Shown: positions 23,816 through 37,700 of the stretch, one piece after another | How positions within the stretch are numbered: position 1 is the stretch's first letter | How the letters are laid out: each line of letters starts with the position of its first letter | Position numbers and translations under genes: made by a program | Assembly (NCBI GenBank): GCA_019055375.1 | Contig: JAHQIW010007345.1 | Location: 186,001 to 250,000, forward strand | Length of the DNA stretch: 64,000 nt | Direction: 5' to 3' | Source of the DNA: Parelaphostrongylus tenuis | Taxonomy: Eukaryota; Nematoda; Chromadorea; Rhabditida; Metastrongylidae | The notes under the pieces: model-generated | Database searches by the model: none | What the model saw: only the letters and a program-made list of their open reading frames with translations | What the model was told of the DNA's origin: nothing

Positions 23816-26800
23816 TCGCCCCATCGCAACTATGTATTCAGTGCTGTTGGCTGTTATGCAGAACTTTGAATTCAGTTTAAGAATTGAGCCCGCATTACAC
23901 TTTTTTTTGAACACGTGCTGATTATTGCACTAGTAGGACTCCTGTTGAGCTATCACCCTTTGTATGACAGAAGAAATTTTTTTAGAGCGAAAAAATTTCA
24001 TGAGGTAGGAGTTCTTAATACAACTTCATTATTCTTGTAAGTCTTCAGAGAGGTGATTACAAAACGTAAACAGGTGGCCTTGTTGCTGAGAACTTAAATT
24101 TGTTTTCTATAGCTGCAAATACGGGTTCCAGAGTGTTGAAGCTAACACCCCTTCGCCGAATCTGGAAAACATCGTGTTTTGAACCAGCTGAATTTCACTT
24201 ATCAATCCCAGCTGATCAAGCAGAAAATTCATTCTGCGTTATTGAAAAGTTTTCTTGCATCGGAGAAAGAAAACAGATGCTAAAAATGTTGGCTATACTA
24301 CTTTTATTATAACAGCATCCATAGAACCTCCTTCAATAATAGCGTGGAATTTCTTGGAATTATAAATCATGGGCAGAACGCTTGCATGCTTGATTTTACC
24401 TCTCAAAAACATTGCAACAGGCTTGTTGATTGTTGAGCGATGGACTTTGACTAGTTTCCTTTAGATCCACTGATAAACAAAACTTCGCTCCAAGCAGTTT
24501 TCATTAATGCATTACATCCACTCTTAGTTCCTTCGTCTCTTCCTCTTATCCTTAGATCCTTTTGTACCAATACTTTCCCTGAATGAATCGCCGACCACGA
24601 AGACTGAGTGCTAACAAGAACGTTTTCTTGTTCGTTTTCAAAGAACGCAGAATCATTGTATTGAACGCGATTCTGACTAGAGTAATTTTTATATCTTCCC
24701 TCAAAATTTGGGATTCGTACTCAAAGTCACTTCTCCACCAGAAAAGTCAGTGGCGACGATCAGGCGGTGTCTCGCTGCCAAGCTCGGAACCTCAAACAAA
24801 AATTGAACTCTTACTTTACCCTTGCCGGAGGGCGCGTGCTAAACCCAACCGATGTCTTGCTCTGCTATCACCCTATATAAACTAAAATAAAGAATTTTCG
24901 AGCAGTTTATGATATTTCCTTGAGTTACTTTTTGTTGGAGAGACTTGTGAAAAACATGCGCTCTAAATTTGATAGCTCTATCATGACATGATACGAAGCT
25001 GAGGAGAGTGAAACAACACGACAAAGAGAGATCACAGCGTCGCTGTCTATCAAAACTGAGCAGAAATGTCGACTTAATCGCCATCATGGGACAAAACATA
25101 TCAAGAATACTTCGATCTACGAGAAGCGAAAGATAAAAGCATAAGAAACTTTCAAGTTTAAAACGGCTTTCTAACCGCTGACGCTGCCCGAGGCAGTACT
25201 AATGAAGCTAACCGAACAACGAACTTTAGGTGTCGCGTAATTGACTTTCGTACGACAGCAAGATAGAAACGACTTTTTGGACTAATCAATAGGCCCACTT
25301 ATTTCTAAAATACTCTAATTGACCTAATTTTTTCTTAAACATTCATTGGCAACATTATTTGATAGTTTTTCTAGAACAGCTGCTTCCGAAACGAATTGAT
25401 AACATCGAACCGAAGAGAATATGCTTTTTTCACACACTTGGTTAAAGTGAAAAGTTCAATCGATCTAAGGAAAAACATCGAAGGCCGTCGATCAACATGT
25501 TTTTTTTTTGGTAAAGAGCTAACACTTCAATAAAAGTGGTGTTCATGACGGTTGTTCTGGGTAATTGAGGCACCCGAAAAGGATATAATGGTTTGCATTT
25601 GCGAAGGAGTAGTCCGGTTTCAACTAGTTATTCGGGTAATTAAGAAGATGTTATGAACAAGTAATCAAGCATTGAAAGTTTATAGTGTTGGTAAACATGT
25701 GGGATTAAAGCTGCAAAAAAATAAATCAGCCTATCAAAAGATGACTGGAAATTGGGCTTCTGTGATATTTTAAAAAATTCAACAAAATCGCAGTAATTAC
25801 AAAATTGAAGGGAATCTTCGACAACTGCTCGTCTTTGGTTAAAAGTCATTTAGCTTACAAAAAGCTCTGACATCCTCTTTGACAGAGTCCATATGTAACT
25901 GAGGACTTTTCAAAATTTTACTAAAAAAGATCTACAGTGTCCTTACTAATTAGTGAAGCTTGAAATTGAGAAAAAAAAAGTTGACTCAAAAAGGATTATT
26001 GGTCTCGAGTTCGACAGTACATTAAATAATGAGGGCAGCTTGCTACGTATGGTCTCAGAAGTACAACTATTCTAAAAGAATAGTGATTGTGGATGGTCGA
26101 GATGGTCGATGTTGTATATAATAGCGAAAACCGGATTCGTTTACTCTTGCGAAGCACAAAAGTAGTCTAGTTGAGATGAAAATCCTTATTCGTTTTTCAT
26201 ATTCGATCTAGAGCGAGAAGCTGCTTAAAGGAATCTAAGCATCTTGGTGCCTTTCAATTGCTAAGCTTACAATCAAAAACTCTTCATTAGATTCGTTTAG
26301 CACTTTATTTGAACTCAAAGCGAAAAATTTACATTATTAAGCTTGATATGTGCTTTTTTTGCTGTATATTTAGAGCCCTGTTTTTCGAGGCTCATTTCAG
26401 CTTTTTTTCGAAAGTGTTTCAAATTTTTTTGTATTTGATCAGTTTCCATGATTTTGAAAAACTTGTTTGCAGTGCTCTATGATCCCTTCACCCCCGCAAA
26501 AATAAAATAGACCAAAAAAACACGCCTATTGGAGAGAATATTTAATTCTGTGGTTCGTAATTTGATAATCTTCGACTCGTAATGGACGCAAAGAAATTAG
26601 ATGTCCGCGTAGCACGTCTTGTCATTGCGATCTCCTTGCTCTTGCAAAAAAACTTATTTTGACATTGTAATGATAATCAATTTAGAATTCGCTATCCGCT
26701 ACTGTGTTGGCCTGAAGACATCTCCGTACAGGGTTTGCCATAATGGAGCGCATGGTTCATCAGGCTTTTTATTCCGCAAAAAAAGCAAAACTAACGGTTA

Positions 26801-28324
26801 TTATTCTCGGAATCGACTATCTAATAGCCTCGACATCAATTAAACTATTCAGAATTCTCTTTATTAACAAATCCGAGGTTGATAATAATAGTATTTATTA
26901 ATTACAATAGTAACCCATTGCAGTAGGAAACATTAGCTGACATTTCTCCTGTTTGTCCTTCTTCAAAGTCATTTTGTTGTTTCATAGTCCATAACATATT
27001 ACATTAACCGGCGATCTGCCTAAAAAGGGAAAATATCATAGTCAAATGCGCATCCAAATTGAAACATATTTACGTCATTACAGAAGTGAGCCATCCTCGA
27101 TTATCCTGATATCAAAGGCAGTTCTAAGAAGGTTAATTATGCCAAAAGAGTGGCGCTGTGAGTGCCTTTTGAATGGGCTTGATCATTAATGTGATTTACA
27201 GCGGGGCGAAGGCAACAGCGTCACTGGTGACCACTGGAACCACTTAGTTTACCCTATTTTACTAGGACTGCAGATGACATAGGTGATACCGAAGTACCTT
27301 CAGCTCAATGGATACGGTACTCTGCTGCATTTACATAATTGTTGATTCTGGGCCACTGATTCGGTGAAGCAAATCCACCTTCCTTCCTAATAATTGGTAG
27401 AAAAACCGGACTTGTTTGGGGGAATTAAAACACCAATTGACAAACTGATAGACTGGCTTTGGTTTGGAATTGTGTAGGCTAGACATGCTCTGGGTTACAC
27501 CAATGCTGAACATTTCTCCACTTTATTTTGAGGGAATATGCCATTCACAGTGACGGTTATGCTGGTCTCCTTTGAAAATTAAAAAGGCTTCAAGTATGGT
27601 TACAAATACAAACAAATGCAAGATGTTTTTGTGTATCAAGTTCGTCACTGAGGTATTGAGGTGTTTGACGAAGTAAATTACCTGTCAAATTTGGCCTTCC
27701 CAAGTTCTGAAAACTTGGAAAACCGCCCACGCTCGAGCCAGTACTGTGTCGATTAAATCTTGCCGTTAACAAACCGCATCTGTTCAGGAAAAACAGTGAA
27801 GTATTTGATCTATGTAAAGACTTGTAGAATGTTCTCCTCAAGATAATATCTGTTTGATGAAATTTTTTTCACCGATAATTATCATATAGATGTGCAAGCC
27901 ACACCTGCCAGACTCATCAAATTTTATTCAAGCCAACGAGAAGGAGGTTTCCAGTATTTTACATTATCATATCTTCCTTTTTAGGTATAATAAACAGCTG
28001 AGTATAGATAATAAAAAAGTTGCCGTGAAGAAGAGAGAACAACGTGATTCTCACAATCATTTCTGTACAATATCAGAAAATCCTAAGGAAGCAGATTGCT
28101 TCACGTTGTTACTGGCGCTTTTTACTAAGACACGGTTGGGTATTCTATGGAAACAGTGCAATCCCATAAATATGATAAAATTTTCAGGCTGGGCAGAAGG
28201 GGCGCATTGACAGTTCAAAACTTACTTGGATTGATAATATGAGTAAAAAAACTAGTAAAATGGCAAAGTAGTGTCAAAGTAGATTAAATAATATTTCCTA
28301 TGGCTCTTAAAAATGAAATATTTG

Positions 28325-28515
28325 TAATGCGTTGTCAGGAGTGCTCTACGGTGCAGACGTGGGCACTGGTTCAATAACATGTTCTGAGCTTAGCGAGCTT
28401 CCTATCCCGCCACGGTCAGCTAACTGCATAAGCCATGTCTGGGAGGATAGCAGCACCGACTTGCTAGATCGCTGGGTTAAGGCCCAAATATGCATTCGGT
28501 CACCTCTAACGGTGC
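28325..28515 (+). repeat. SINE family S copy, partial
   Basis: A diverged head (GTGCTCTACGGTGC, GGTTCAATAAC), then GGGAGGATAGCAGCACCGAC and AGGCCCAAATATGCATTCGG. The tail is lost. The long open frame across it is a by-product of the repeat. Confidence 0.55.
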
Positions 28516-31500
28516 TTGAAAAGTTATATGCAGGGCGCACTCTTCAAGAGTTGTTCAAAGCCGACGACTCTTGTAGCTTCCGCCTCTCATCAAGGAGAAA
28601 AGTTTTTGTTCTATGCATCAGCAAAGTTGATCAGGCTTCTGACAATTTGCGAATTCTTTCAATTCATCACATTCATTGTTATGCTAACAGTCGTCTTTAA
28701 ATTGAAGCATGGCAAGGCTCAACATTAGTATTGATCTCGCCGATGTTGATGGACTCTAACAAAAAAGAGGAAAATAGAATAACACAAACTTGATAGGTGA
28801 TGAAAACTCGGCTGATCAAAAGAAGGCAAAAAAACTCCGCTCTACTTTAATCAAAGGAAAACTCCATGTTTTGTTTGCTGAAGCGGATCGGATGTGGTGG
28901 CAAAAAGGTTAACGAGCGTCGCTCAATGTCACCAACGTGGTTTTTTTTTTCATCTTCTCTTCCAGCTTTGATGAAAACGGTTGATGGGATTCGCAACTGA
29001 ATGATGTACATTTCGTTTAACAAAAAAAAGGCTGCAGTGAAGCAGGAAAATAATCAATGAAAATTGTTTTACCCTGCAGTGTCTGTGATTTATCTAAACA
29101 CATAATGCTTGCCACTTAATATACCTTGATTATTACATAAAACGACAAACAGTCTCGGCTTATTACTGATATGAAGTTTTTCTCAGAAAATGCTAGTTAG
29201 AAACGTCATGAAATTGTGAAAAAAATTTTCCTCAATTCCGTTTGAGGTACGCATGATCTTTTTCGTTGTATTTTTTCGTCTACTGAGTGTAACTATAAAT
29301 CAAGCACATTGCTCTTATTATTTGAAATATTTTGCTGCTACGTTGAGTTTTTTTTTACATTTATTATTCGTGTCCATTCCATACGGCTACCGTGATTTAT
29401 AATAGCGATTGAATGAAAATAAAGCCAATTACCAGTGAAATTACGGCTCAAGGAGTTTGTCCGAGGAAAGGTTTTTGTAAATTGATTATAGAGAGCAATC
29501 TGCTAAGAGCTACTACTGACATAAAATTTTTTTGACGAGCTATCAACTGGCAACAAAAAGGTGGTGTAAAGAAGCTCTGTGAAACAAAATGAGGAAAATC
29601 GCATAAGATGCAATGCATTACGTCCACTTTGCCTTCTCACGCATCGTAACATGTGATCAATCTCGCTCATGCTTTGTATAATGAGCATAAAGCTATGGTT
29701 TATATGATCATAATCTTCACTTTTTTCTCTAAAATCATTGACTGTCTCTGTTAATAGTATGTACCATCAAGATATCGTCCACTCGCAAAGTAGTAAACTC
29801 GAAAACAAACTGATAAAAACGTAATTATGATTTAGGTTTTGAACAACTTTCAGAGGAACTTTAAAAAATCTGTATATTCGTACAAACATCTCATGTGTAT
29901 CATGTAGAAAATTTTGATAATAGTAGAGCTATCCTTTCAACAAATTACAAATAAATTCATTAGGTAAATAATCATCTAGGAGCGTTTCGTTGACCGGTAG
30001 AGAAATTGAACCGTCACGGTGCTATTTTGCGCATCGAATTTCCCACAACACACTCCGACACTAGCTCTAGATGATGTACACCTTATATCGCATAATTGCT
30101 TTTTATCCAATCAAATTCGCTTTCTCTAGAGAAATTCTGCTGGCTGCGATAGGGTGAATTTTACCAAAATATCGATCATCGTGAGAATATAAACGTTATG
30201 TTCACAACTTTTTCTCAGCTCATCAGTACAACATTCCTGACCTCTCTCTCTCTTCTCTGTGGAGAAACACATTCTATCAAGATTTATGACTCTATAGAAA
30301 ATGAAGCTGAGCAGTAATAGAACATATAAATTACCGAGCGAACAGCACTCTGCTTAAGTAAACAAAAAAATGACTACGGCTGTATAGCGAAGTATCCGGT
30401 GTTTTCTAGACGAGGGAATATCTCGAATTGCTGCTGGCATTCTTAAACTGTACATAATTCGATAGCCTAAACTAAATGCATCTGTGAAAATCGAAGAAAA
30501 AGATGGTTTAATTCCAAAGTCTCCGTTTTAGTTTAGAAGAGCAAAAGTGTATAATTAATGGGACATCGTGCTTAAAGCACTCAACAACTTTTCAAGCTCG
30601 CTGTTCTGTTCTTTCGAAGCTTTCAAGGCAGTTGATTGAGATGTTAACAACTTGACGCGACGATTGATGTCCAGTCATCCACGAATTGTTCCTCCAGGAG
30701 CGCCGTTGTTTTTGTCTAGCTGGCATACCAGCTTTTTTCAGCATCAACTTCATTTGCTCACACGGTCGGTCCTCTTAACATTCATCGTGCTTCAAACAGA
30801 AAGCCGGTCGCCTTCAACGCTAATTGATGTTACCCTTTTTGTGAATCTACAAATTGACCAAGACCCGTCAGCTCCATCATGTCACCAGTGAAATCCAAAG
30901 ACTCCTCGACTGTGGTTTTGATTCTATACCCACACTCAAGAATCGTCATGGATGACGGTTCTGAGACAATGAAAAGGATAAAAGAGGTGCAAGATTCGTG
31001 CAATACGAAGAGACGGAACAACTAAGATTCACTTCAACAGATAAGTGAGGAGCCTAGAAAATGCGTTTTCCTGTTCTTCTAAGAGGAGTTGATTTTGCAT
31101 TAGCATTCTACTGCTTTGACACATCGCATAAGCCTATTTAGTATTTCGCTAAGCTTTTTATTCCAGGCTACCTTCGATAGGCCTTTTTTTCAAGAAAAAC
31201 GTACCATACTCTAGTTAACATTTGCTTTCTTCCTTAAATTGCTTGTATACTTTTGAAGAAGAATTACTGTGTATTTGAAAAAACTTTCTTTTGATCTGAG
31301 TCATTTGTTTAATATCTTTAGCCAGGGTGAACGCTAATGGCTGGAAATTTGCGACATAAGCATTATTCTTGATGAATTTATTTTATTAACAATATAAAGT
31401 ATAATATATTTTACTTCTCATTGTAAAACGGAGTCAGACTGTACGAGAAAGGGAAAAATCAAAACCGTTGAGACGGAAATGCGAACAGCTTCGAAAGCTC

Positions 31501-31545
31501 TAATCATCATTTCGATCTCCTTAGAAATACCATGATAATCCTCAC

Positions 31546-31722
31546 ATCAATCAGCTGTTGGCCTCCTTGAGAAGTGCACAAGATGTTACTGTTGTTGAAG
31601 TTGAAGACAAAGTCACGATGCTCCTCGTTGCCTTTGGCAGAGTCTCGCCCACCCTTCTGGCTTGCCACCTCCGACACCGCCCCCACCACTTTCCGACGCG
31701 TGAGTTTCCTTGATTTCGACAT
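31546..31722 (-). CDS. Putative first exon of an unrecognised protein
   Basis: ATG at 31722 opens 59 codons that end at a GTGAGG donor (GAT, then GTGAGG) in phase 0. The peptide is basic and hydrophilic at the start (MSKSRKLTRRKV) and continues with EVASQKGGRDSAKGNEE and DFVFNFNNSNILCTSQGGQQ. Codon use (AAC, TTC, GAC, GAG) looks protein-coding. I found no in-phase second exon downstream on the minus strand. On the plus strand the same interval is also open and ends in a GTGAGT donor, so the strand is not settled. Its ATG lies 65 bp from the divergent ATG at 31788. Confidence 0.35.
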
Positions 31723-31787
31723 TTGTTGAGGTCTAAACTACATCATTCACATTTTCTCCACCAACTACTCACATTTTCACTAAACAA

Positions 31788-34700
31788 ATGCTCGGAGCCC
31801 AAGCACTGAGGACTAAGCAGGTGTGTCTATTCTATCAATTCATGATTTTTCTTACTGTTTTTCTACTCTATTCCTGTGTAACTTTGTAAGCTCTAAGTGA
31901 CTTTTCTGGTCTAGTAAACGTCTCTAATTCCTCAAATATTTAACTTCGCTTTTCTTGTTGTGTTTGCCTCCTTTTCCACCTCACTATTGAAACTTACAGC
32001 TGTTTTTCTTTGACAAATAAGGCAGCGAGAAGCTCGTGATGGGGCTTTAATTGGTATTCTGAGCGCTCTCTTACCCTTATTTGTACTTTATGCTATTCTT
32101 AGTCGAAATTGCTATTTGACGTTTGACGCATGATGCGTCTTTGTTTACGTTTCTTGATATTTTTGTCTTCACACTGCGAAAAATGTTCTACTCAAAATAC
32201 CACTTTTATCACATCTATGTGATTCACTCTTTAACCCTTACATATCCATAATTCATTTCGGGTTTCCTTCAGATAGTTTATTGAAAACTTCTACGTTTAA
32301 TGATTATTCCATCTTTTTGAAATCTACCAGAGCATCGCTACGGGCGAAATACCAAGAAACCAAGCCTCTTCTACTCCTCGTCAAATTCAGTTTCTTGGAA
32401 GTTCACCAATTATTCTCGCGACGAATTTTCTTTCTAGACTTTAAACGTGCTCTAGTACTTTTTCTTGTAAGTTGTGTGCCTAATTTACTCGTTGTTATGA
32501 CCATCTATAGTTACTCATGACTTTCTGGTCCTTCCGACTGAGAGATCGTCCAGTTACTGGCTCAACTAAGTCCGTCGTCTAAATTACCAGCAATTATTCT
32601 CTAAAAACCATGAAAAGCAGAGTTTCACAAGGAAAATCTGCTACCAAAACTTCCAGCATTCAGAATTTTATTGTTGTTCCTTTTGCGCACAAGATTTATT
32701 TCATTCTACGTGAGCGCTATTAAGATGAATGACGATATGGGAAAAAGTTGGCATCTACTAAATGTTTATTTGATTGAGGATATTTCTTTCTTATATACAT
32801 TAATCTACAAGCAAAACGTGGAAGAAAAAACAAAAGTGAAATGCTAGGTCGTAGTGATTTCAATTTATTCCATACATTTACAGCTACTTTGGAAACTCTT
32901 CTATCTCTTAATCTAAATGTGCTGCATGTTTGAGCTAAATGCCAAAGCGGCAGTTACTTTTAATTCTTCCTCCGCTGATCACTCATCCATCCCCACCGGC
33001 TACACCAATACTCCTCTAGCATCGATATTGGAGACAATTTAAGAGAAATATAGAAGATTTTCCATGTTTTTCTAAACGACGGACCTTATAAGCTGGTTCC
33101 TTTCTGTCGATAGCATGAGTTTTCCACGGACAACATGTGTTTTGTGCGAATGGCTACCGGTTCATGAAGTGCCGATTGATAAATAGGAGTGCTTTAATGA
33201 GACAGCTGACTTCTGTAAGTTTTTGGAGTAAAAAAAGTGATAATGTGGTAGTCCACATTAAGTGGTACGAGGTGAACAATGCATAATGGCTATTGAAAAA
33301 GTCACATAAGTTCACATGTTCTTAGTGAAAATTGTTGAGAGTGTGAAATAGATGTGATGTGATGTGACGGGCGAGATATAGGACATGTGATGTATCGTAG
33401 GATATTTTGATTAGATCAATGAAGAATTTTCATTTAGAGAGAACGCATGCCACTATCGTACTTCTTAATTAATTCTTCACAGCTGTCGTCCTCGTCGAAT
33501 ATTCAGTTAGCTGAGAAATTTCAGTGGATAATCTCGTTGCTTGTCTGATAGAAATTGAAAGATGTCTAGATTAAGCCACTTTCCTTGAATATATGTTTTC
33601 CCGGGACTTTGTGTGTATATTTGTACGTATGTAGGTATACATGCATGTGTGTATGTATGCGGTAAGCTTTCAGTGCAAGAAAGAAGTTTATGTATTATTT
33701 TCAGCTAACTTTTCTATCAAGTATTTTGAACATTAATTTATATCCAAGACAATTCATAGTTCTTCAAGGCATTCAGTGCTCGTTAGGTTGGAATATTCTT
33801 GTGTTATCGAACTCATAATCGCCTTTTTGCGAAATCGCCTAGCGTGTTCTCTACCTCATTTTCTTTTCTTATCATGTGATTCGAGTTATTGGATCGCACT
33901 AACTCGGTTTAATTTGTGCTTCTTTTTCTAGTTGATATGATCGCGGTTTAGGAAAAGTTAAGCAGTCACCTGTCAGATGTCAAAATAATTACAACTCAAC
34001 TTAACGCCCGTCAATTTGCAACTAATGGAAACCGAAGGCATTAAACTAATGATTTTCTCGAGGAAAAGGCAGAGATCATCCTCACACAATCGTAGTTCTT
34101 AGTCAAATTCTAACAAAAACTGATAAGGAGAGATCTTGAAAGCGCATGGGAAGTAGTTTAGAATTGTCTTCAGCAAATAATTATCGCATGTTCTTAGGAA
34201 GGAACCCAGCGAGCTATAAGTGAGTGTTCACACAGCTGACGATGTGAACCTATTTCCTCATCCAGAACAACAGGCATAAACTCCGCCATATCTAAGGTGG
34301 GAGTATTTTCTTCTCCTTGGAAGGTACGTAGCCTACTGGGTGGCTTTAATGCCCAACAGATATTAATGTGTTCTTTGCTGGTGACCTTTCCGGTTACCCC
34401 AGTAATTATGGGATCAAAAGTATTATCTTCTCCATCCTGACGCCTATGATAGTCTTCATTGTGGATGCATGCTAATCCTCTGCTGCTCACTTTCTCTTTG
34501 GTCCCCTGTGTGTCGTATGTCATTCATTTGAGCGCTTTGGAATTCTCTCGTAGTTGATTCACATACAGAGCATTCAATAGCTCCCTACCAATCAATTGAA
34601 TAGATGGAATAAATTTCTTCGCCACTACTAGTTTTACAACTCACAACGAATTTTCTGTTAGACAGCTGTCTGATGTTCCAATCAAGAGAAATTTTTTATA

Positions 34701-37700
34701 ACCAAAATCATTTGTGAATTGTGGTTTTTTTCGATGCGTCTGGTATTTTTCACATGCGGGCGACAGTTTTATCTACAGCAATAAATCGTTGTGTAATATC
34801 TCAGGCGTGGCAGCACACTTTCATTTGTTCAACGCCCGCATTGTCGGCTTGGTGTAGCACCATCAGTGCCTATTAATCGAAAGAAAACGTCAGCTCTCGG
34901 CTCACGGCTAATATTTGAAATTTCGGGCCACTCTGCGTGAATTTACACATCCAACTGTTCATGCTCGCCACCGTATTAGCTATCACAAAATTCTTGGGAG
35001 TCTCTGTCTTTTCTTCAAAATTTTAGCTCTCTTCACCTATGAAAGGATACTACACTTACGTGTTGGTGAATTTGAAGTTGGGAAAGAACGAAATCATAAA
35101 TCACTAAAATGAAAAGCTATATTTCAGAAGCGAAGAATGTATACGAATAGAGATCCTACACATAATTAGAGACACTTAGGTATTTGATAAAAACAACCGT
35201 ATCCGTAATTCGCAAGACCGACTTTCTCTCTGACTCCACATTCTCTTATAGTTCCTTATTTCTATTATTGAGCCAAATTTGAGGTTCTGTAATATTATAT
35301 ATTTAAATAGCTGCCGTTTCGACGAACTCGCCATCTTCAGAGCCTGGAAAGATAAGATCGCCCTCAACACACTCAGCTAAACGCCTCCAATACTTCATTG
35401 AAAAGGAATCACCGAACCTGAATTCCACATGCATCAAGCACAAAGATCAATGTCTAATATACTTACCGCTTTCCATAGTCCGTCACCGAGTTGTTCAAGT
35501 GGAGAGCACCGAGCAGAGATCACACGAACTCGTAATGTATCTGCTGCATCAAAATAACAGTCTTATAAACCGTCTCATACCAGTGAAAGGTTACTACGCT
35601 TTCATCATTGGGGATTTTCTAAAACGAAATAATATCGAGTTGTAGACAACCTGGTCTTTCTAGGCTTTGATCAAGGTGATCAGCTATGTGAATAAATAAT
35701 ATCATAGAAACCTTGTGTTTGACTTGATAAAAAAACAAGAATTCGTATTGTATTTTGTTCTACCAAACATCTTATTTACAAAGGCTGGTTTTTCCTCTTT
35801 GCACAAAGGCGTTTGCACAGGGTGGTGCTAGCGGAAAAATGAAATAGTGCTGGGACTCTGGGTCTTATGAAACCACTTTTTCCAAGGTAAGATATTTGAC
35901 GGCCTTTCGAAGAACAGTTACATTCCAAGTTCAGCTTTTTTCCAACAACTAATTGTATACTGACAATCATTTTGCTTTATTTAGGACTCCATAAAAATTA
36001 AAAATTTGCCATGGATTCTCTAAAAACTTTAGAAAGCTTTTTGTGGAAGAGTAATGTTTATTCCATTAGCCCGATGTTAAATGTACTGCAATTGTCCTTG
36101 TCGGTCGGCTTTAAGGAATGATAGACAACATGTTGCACTCTATTTGGATTGACGACGGTGTTATTTGCTATATGTAGTGATGTATCGTCGTAGACACTCT
36201 ACATAGCCAACGTTCATGACAAATGACACACTCACAATGTGATGGCCGCTGCACTTTTGTCATGCTCGCAAGTACGACACTTCACTCCGTGATCCTACGA
36301 ATCCTACGTCATCTCGGATTCACTCATCTAGATTCTTGTCACACGACGATTTTTTCCATTGGACAGCTGACATGAAACGATCGGTTCCGTGTCTACCGTC
36401 CTGAAGTGTCATCAGGTGATGGCAGGCCGCTGTACGACCATCTTGTGTGTGGAAAACAAATGTATAGAGTAGAATAGCTTTTGAGATTAAGTAGAGCAGA
36501 CACACTATTGAGTTGTTAACAAACAGAGAAATAAGAGCGGTTCTTGAAAATGTAGTGACACAGTAATGACGTGATGCTAAAAACACAGCTCGAGTGACGT
36601 GATTCCGAAAAAACAATTTTATAGCTTTCATTCTTATTCCCTTGCCTTCGATGTCATCAACGTTGAAAAAACGCTATCTGGAGGACGATAAAACTTACTT
36701 GGTTTTTAGTCAGTATTCTATCAGATTTGTGGTCAGATGTGTGTTTATGAGAGCTGAGCGTTTCGACCCTGATGCAGTTTTTATATGTGCACTTGACACT
36801 CGACAATGCGTAAACAGATTAATGATCGCTAGCATCTTTTATTTTCAACAATGGAGGAATTGTTGCTACTGTGGATGAACTTGTGACTACTCTTGCTGTC
36901 TTTCAAATTATGCTCTTTTACTTTGCCTCCGGAGAGTTTCCGATGAAATTAAGCATGTATTCTATTTGGCTCTTTACTGAAGAATGTTAGTTGGTGACCT
37001 TTCAATGTTTAATGAGAATTTCAAACTTTGAATAAGTGTGCAGTGAGTACATGGAGTGCAGAGCTGCATGCTTTGCTAAAGAAAGTTAACGAGGGACGCA
37101 CCTACAAGGAACGGCAAAGTAATTTCCGTCGTCGTCCATTACTATTTTGAACGGCGTGGTAATGAGAAAAACTCAGCAATAGGTGTAATCTCTATTTTAT
37201 ATCCATTTCGTTTTTTTTGTCAGGAAGTTTATATCACCCTATAAATAAAAAGAGTTCTGATAGTATGATCAATTTTTTGACTTTATTTATTTATACGGTT
37301 CAACTTCACGTAGTGTGTGAATCTCAACACCTCGTAATTGGTCCATTGTCTCACTCGTTATCCACCGAAGTTTCTGAATTTTGCTTGTACGTTCGAGTAC
37401 TACTTGAGGACTATGTCGTCCTTATAAATGTCGCTGAACAGAGGTCGTACCTTTCTCTAAGCAGGTCTTGTACCTGTCCATCAACCCTGCGAAATAGAGG
37501 GCTTGAGTGTCTCTACACAGGGTCGAACCAGAGACCATGCGTGTAATGCACGACATCTTCATCCATGAAGAAAGATTGCATTTTTGATTTGAAAAGATCA
37601 AAATAGGAACGCAAAATATCAGCATAGTTCGAAATCAGTAATTATTAGAGAGATCCTGGTTATCTGCTTCATTTCTGAATTCAAATCGAATTCGTCTTCA

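Larger units (their letters stand above)
16245..31545. other. Long AT-rich region with SINE copies and no assignable gene
   Basis: Upstream of the elongase exons found, which may still hold its first exon. Holds (AT)n tracts (16.3-16.5 kb) and SINE copies near 16.4, 22.3, 23.6 and 28.3 kb. Between 17 and 22.3 kb, 24 and 28.3 kb, and 28.5 and 31.5 kb I see only short open frames without motifs. A minus-strand stretch around 30830-30970, behind a TTGTCTCAG acceptor, could be an exon (MTILECGYRIKTTVEE) but joins nothing I can identify. Confidence 0.55.

Noticed and set aside
28332..28700. 122-codon open frame
   Set aside because: Its first half is the family S SINE; no protein motif.
30652..30891. 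79-codon plus-strand frame and the opposing minus-strand stretch
   Set aside because: Neither joins in phase to the start exon at 31546-31722, and no family is recognisable.
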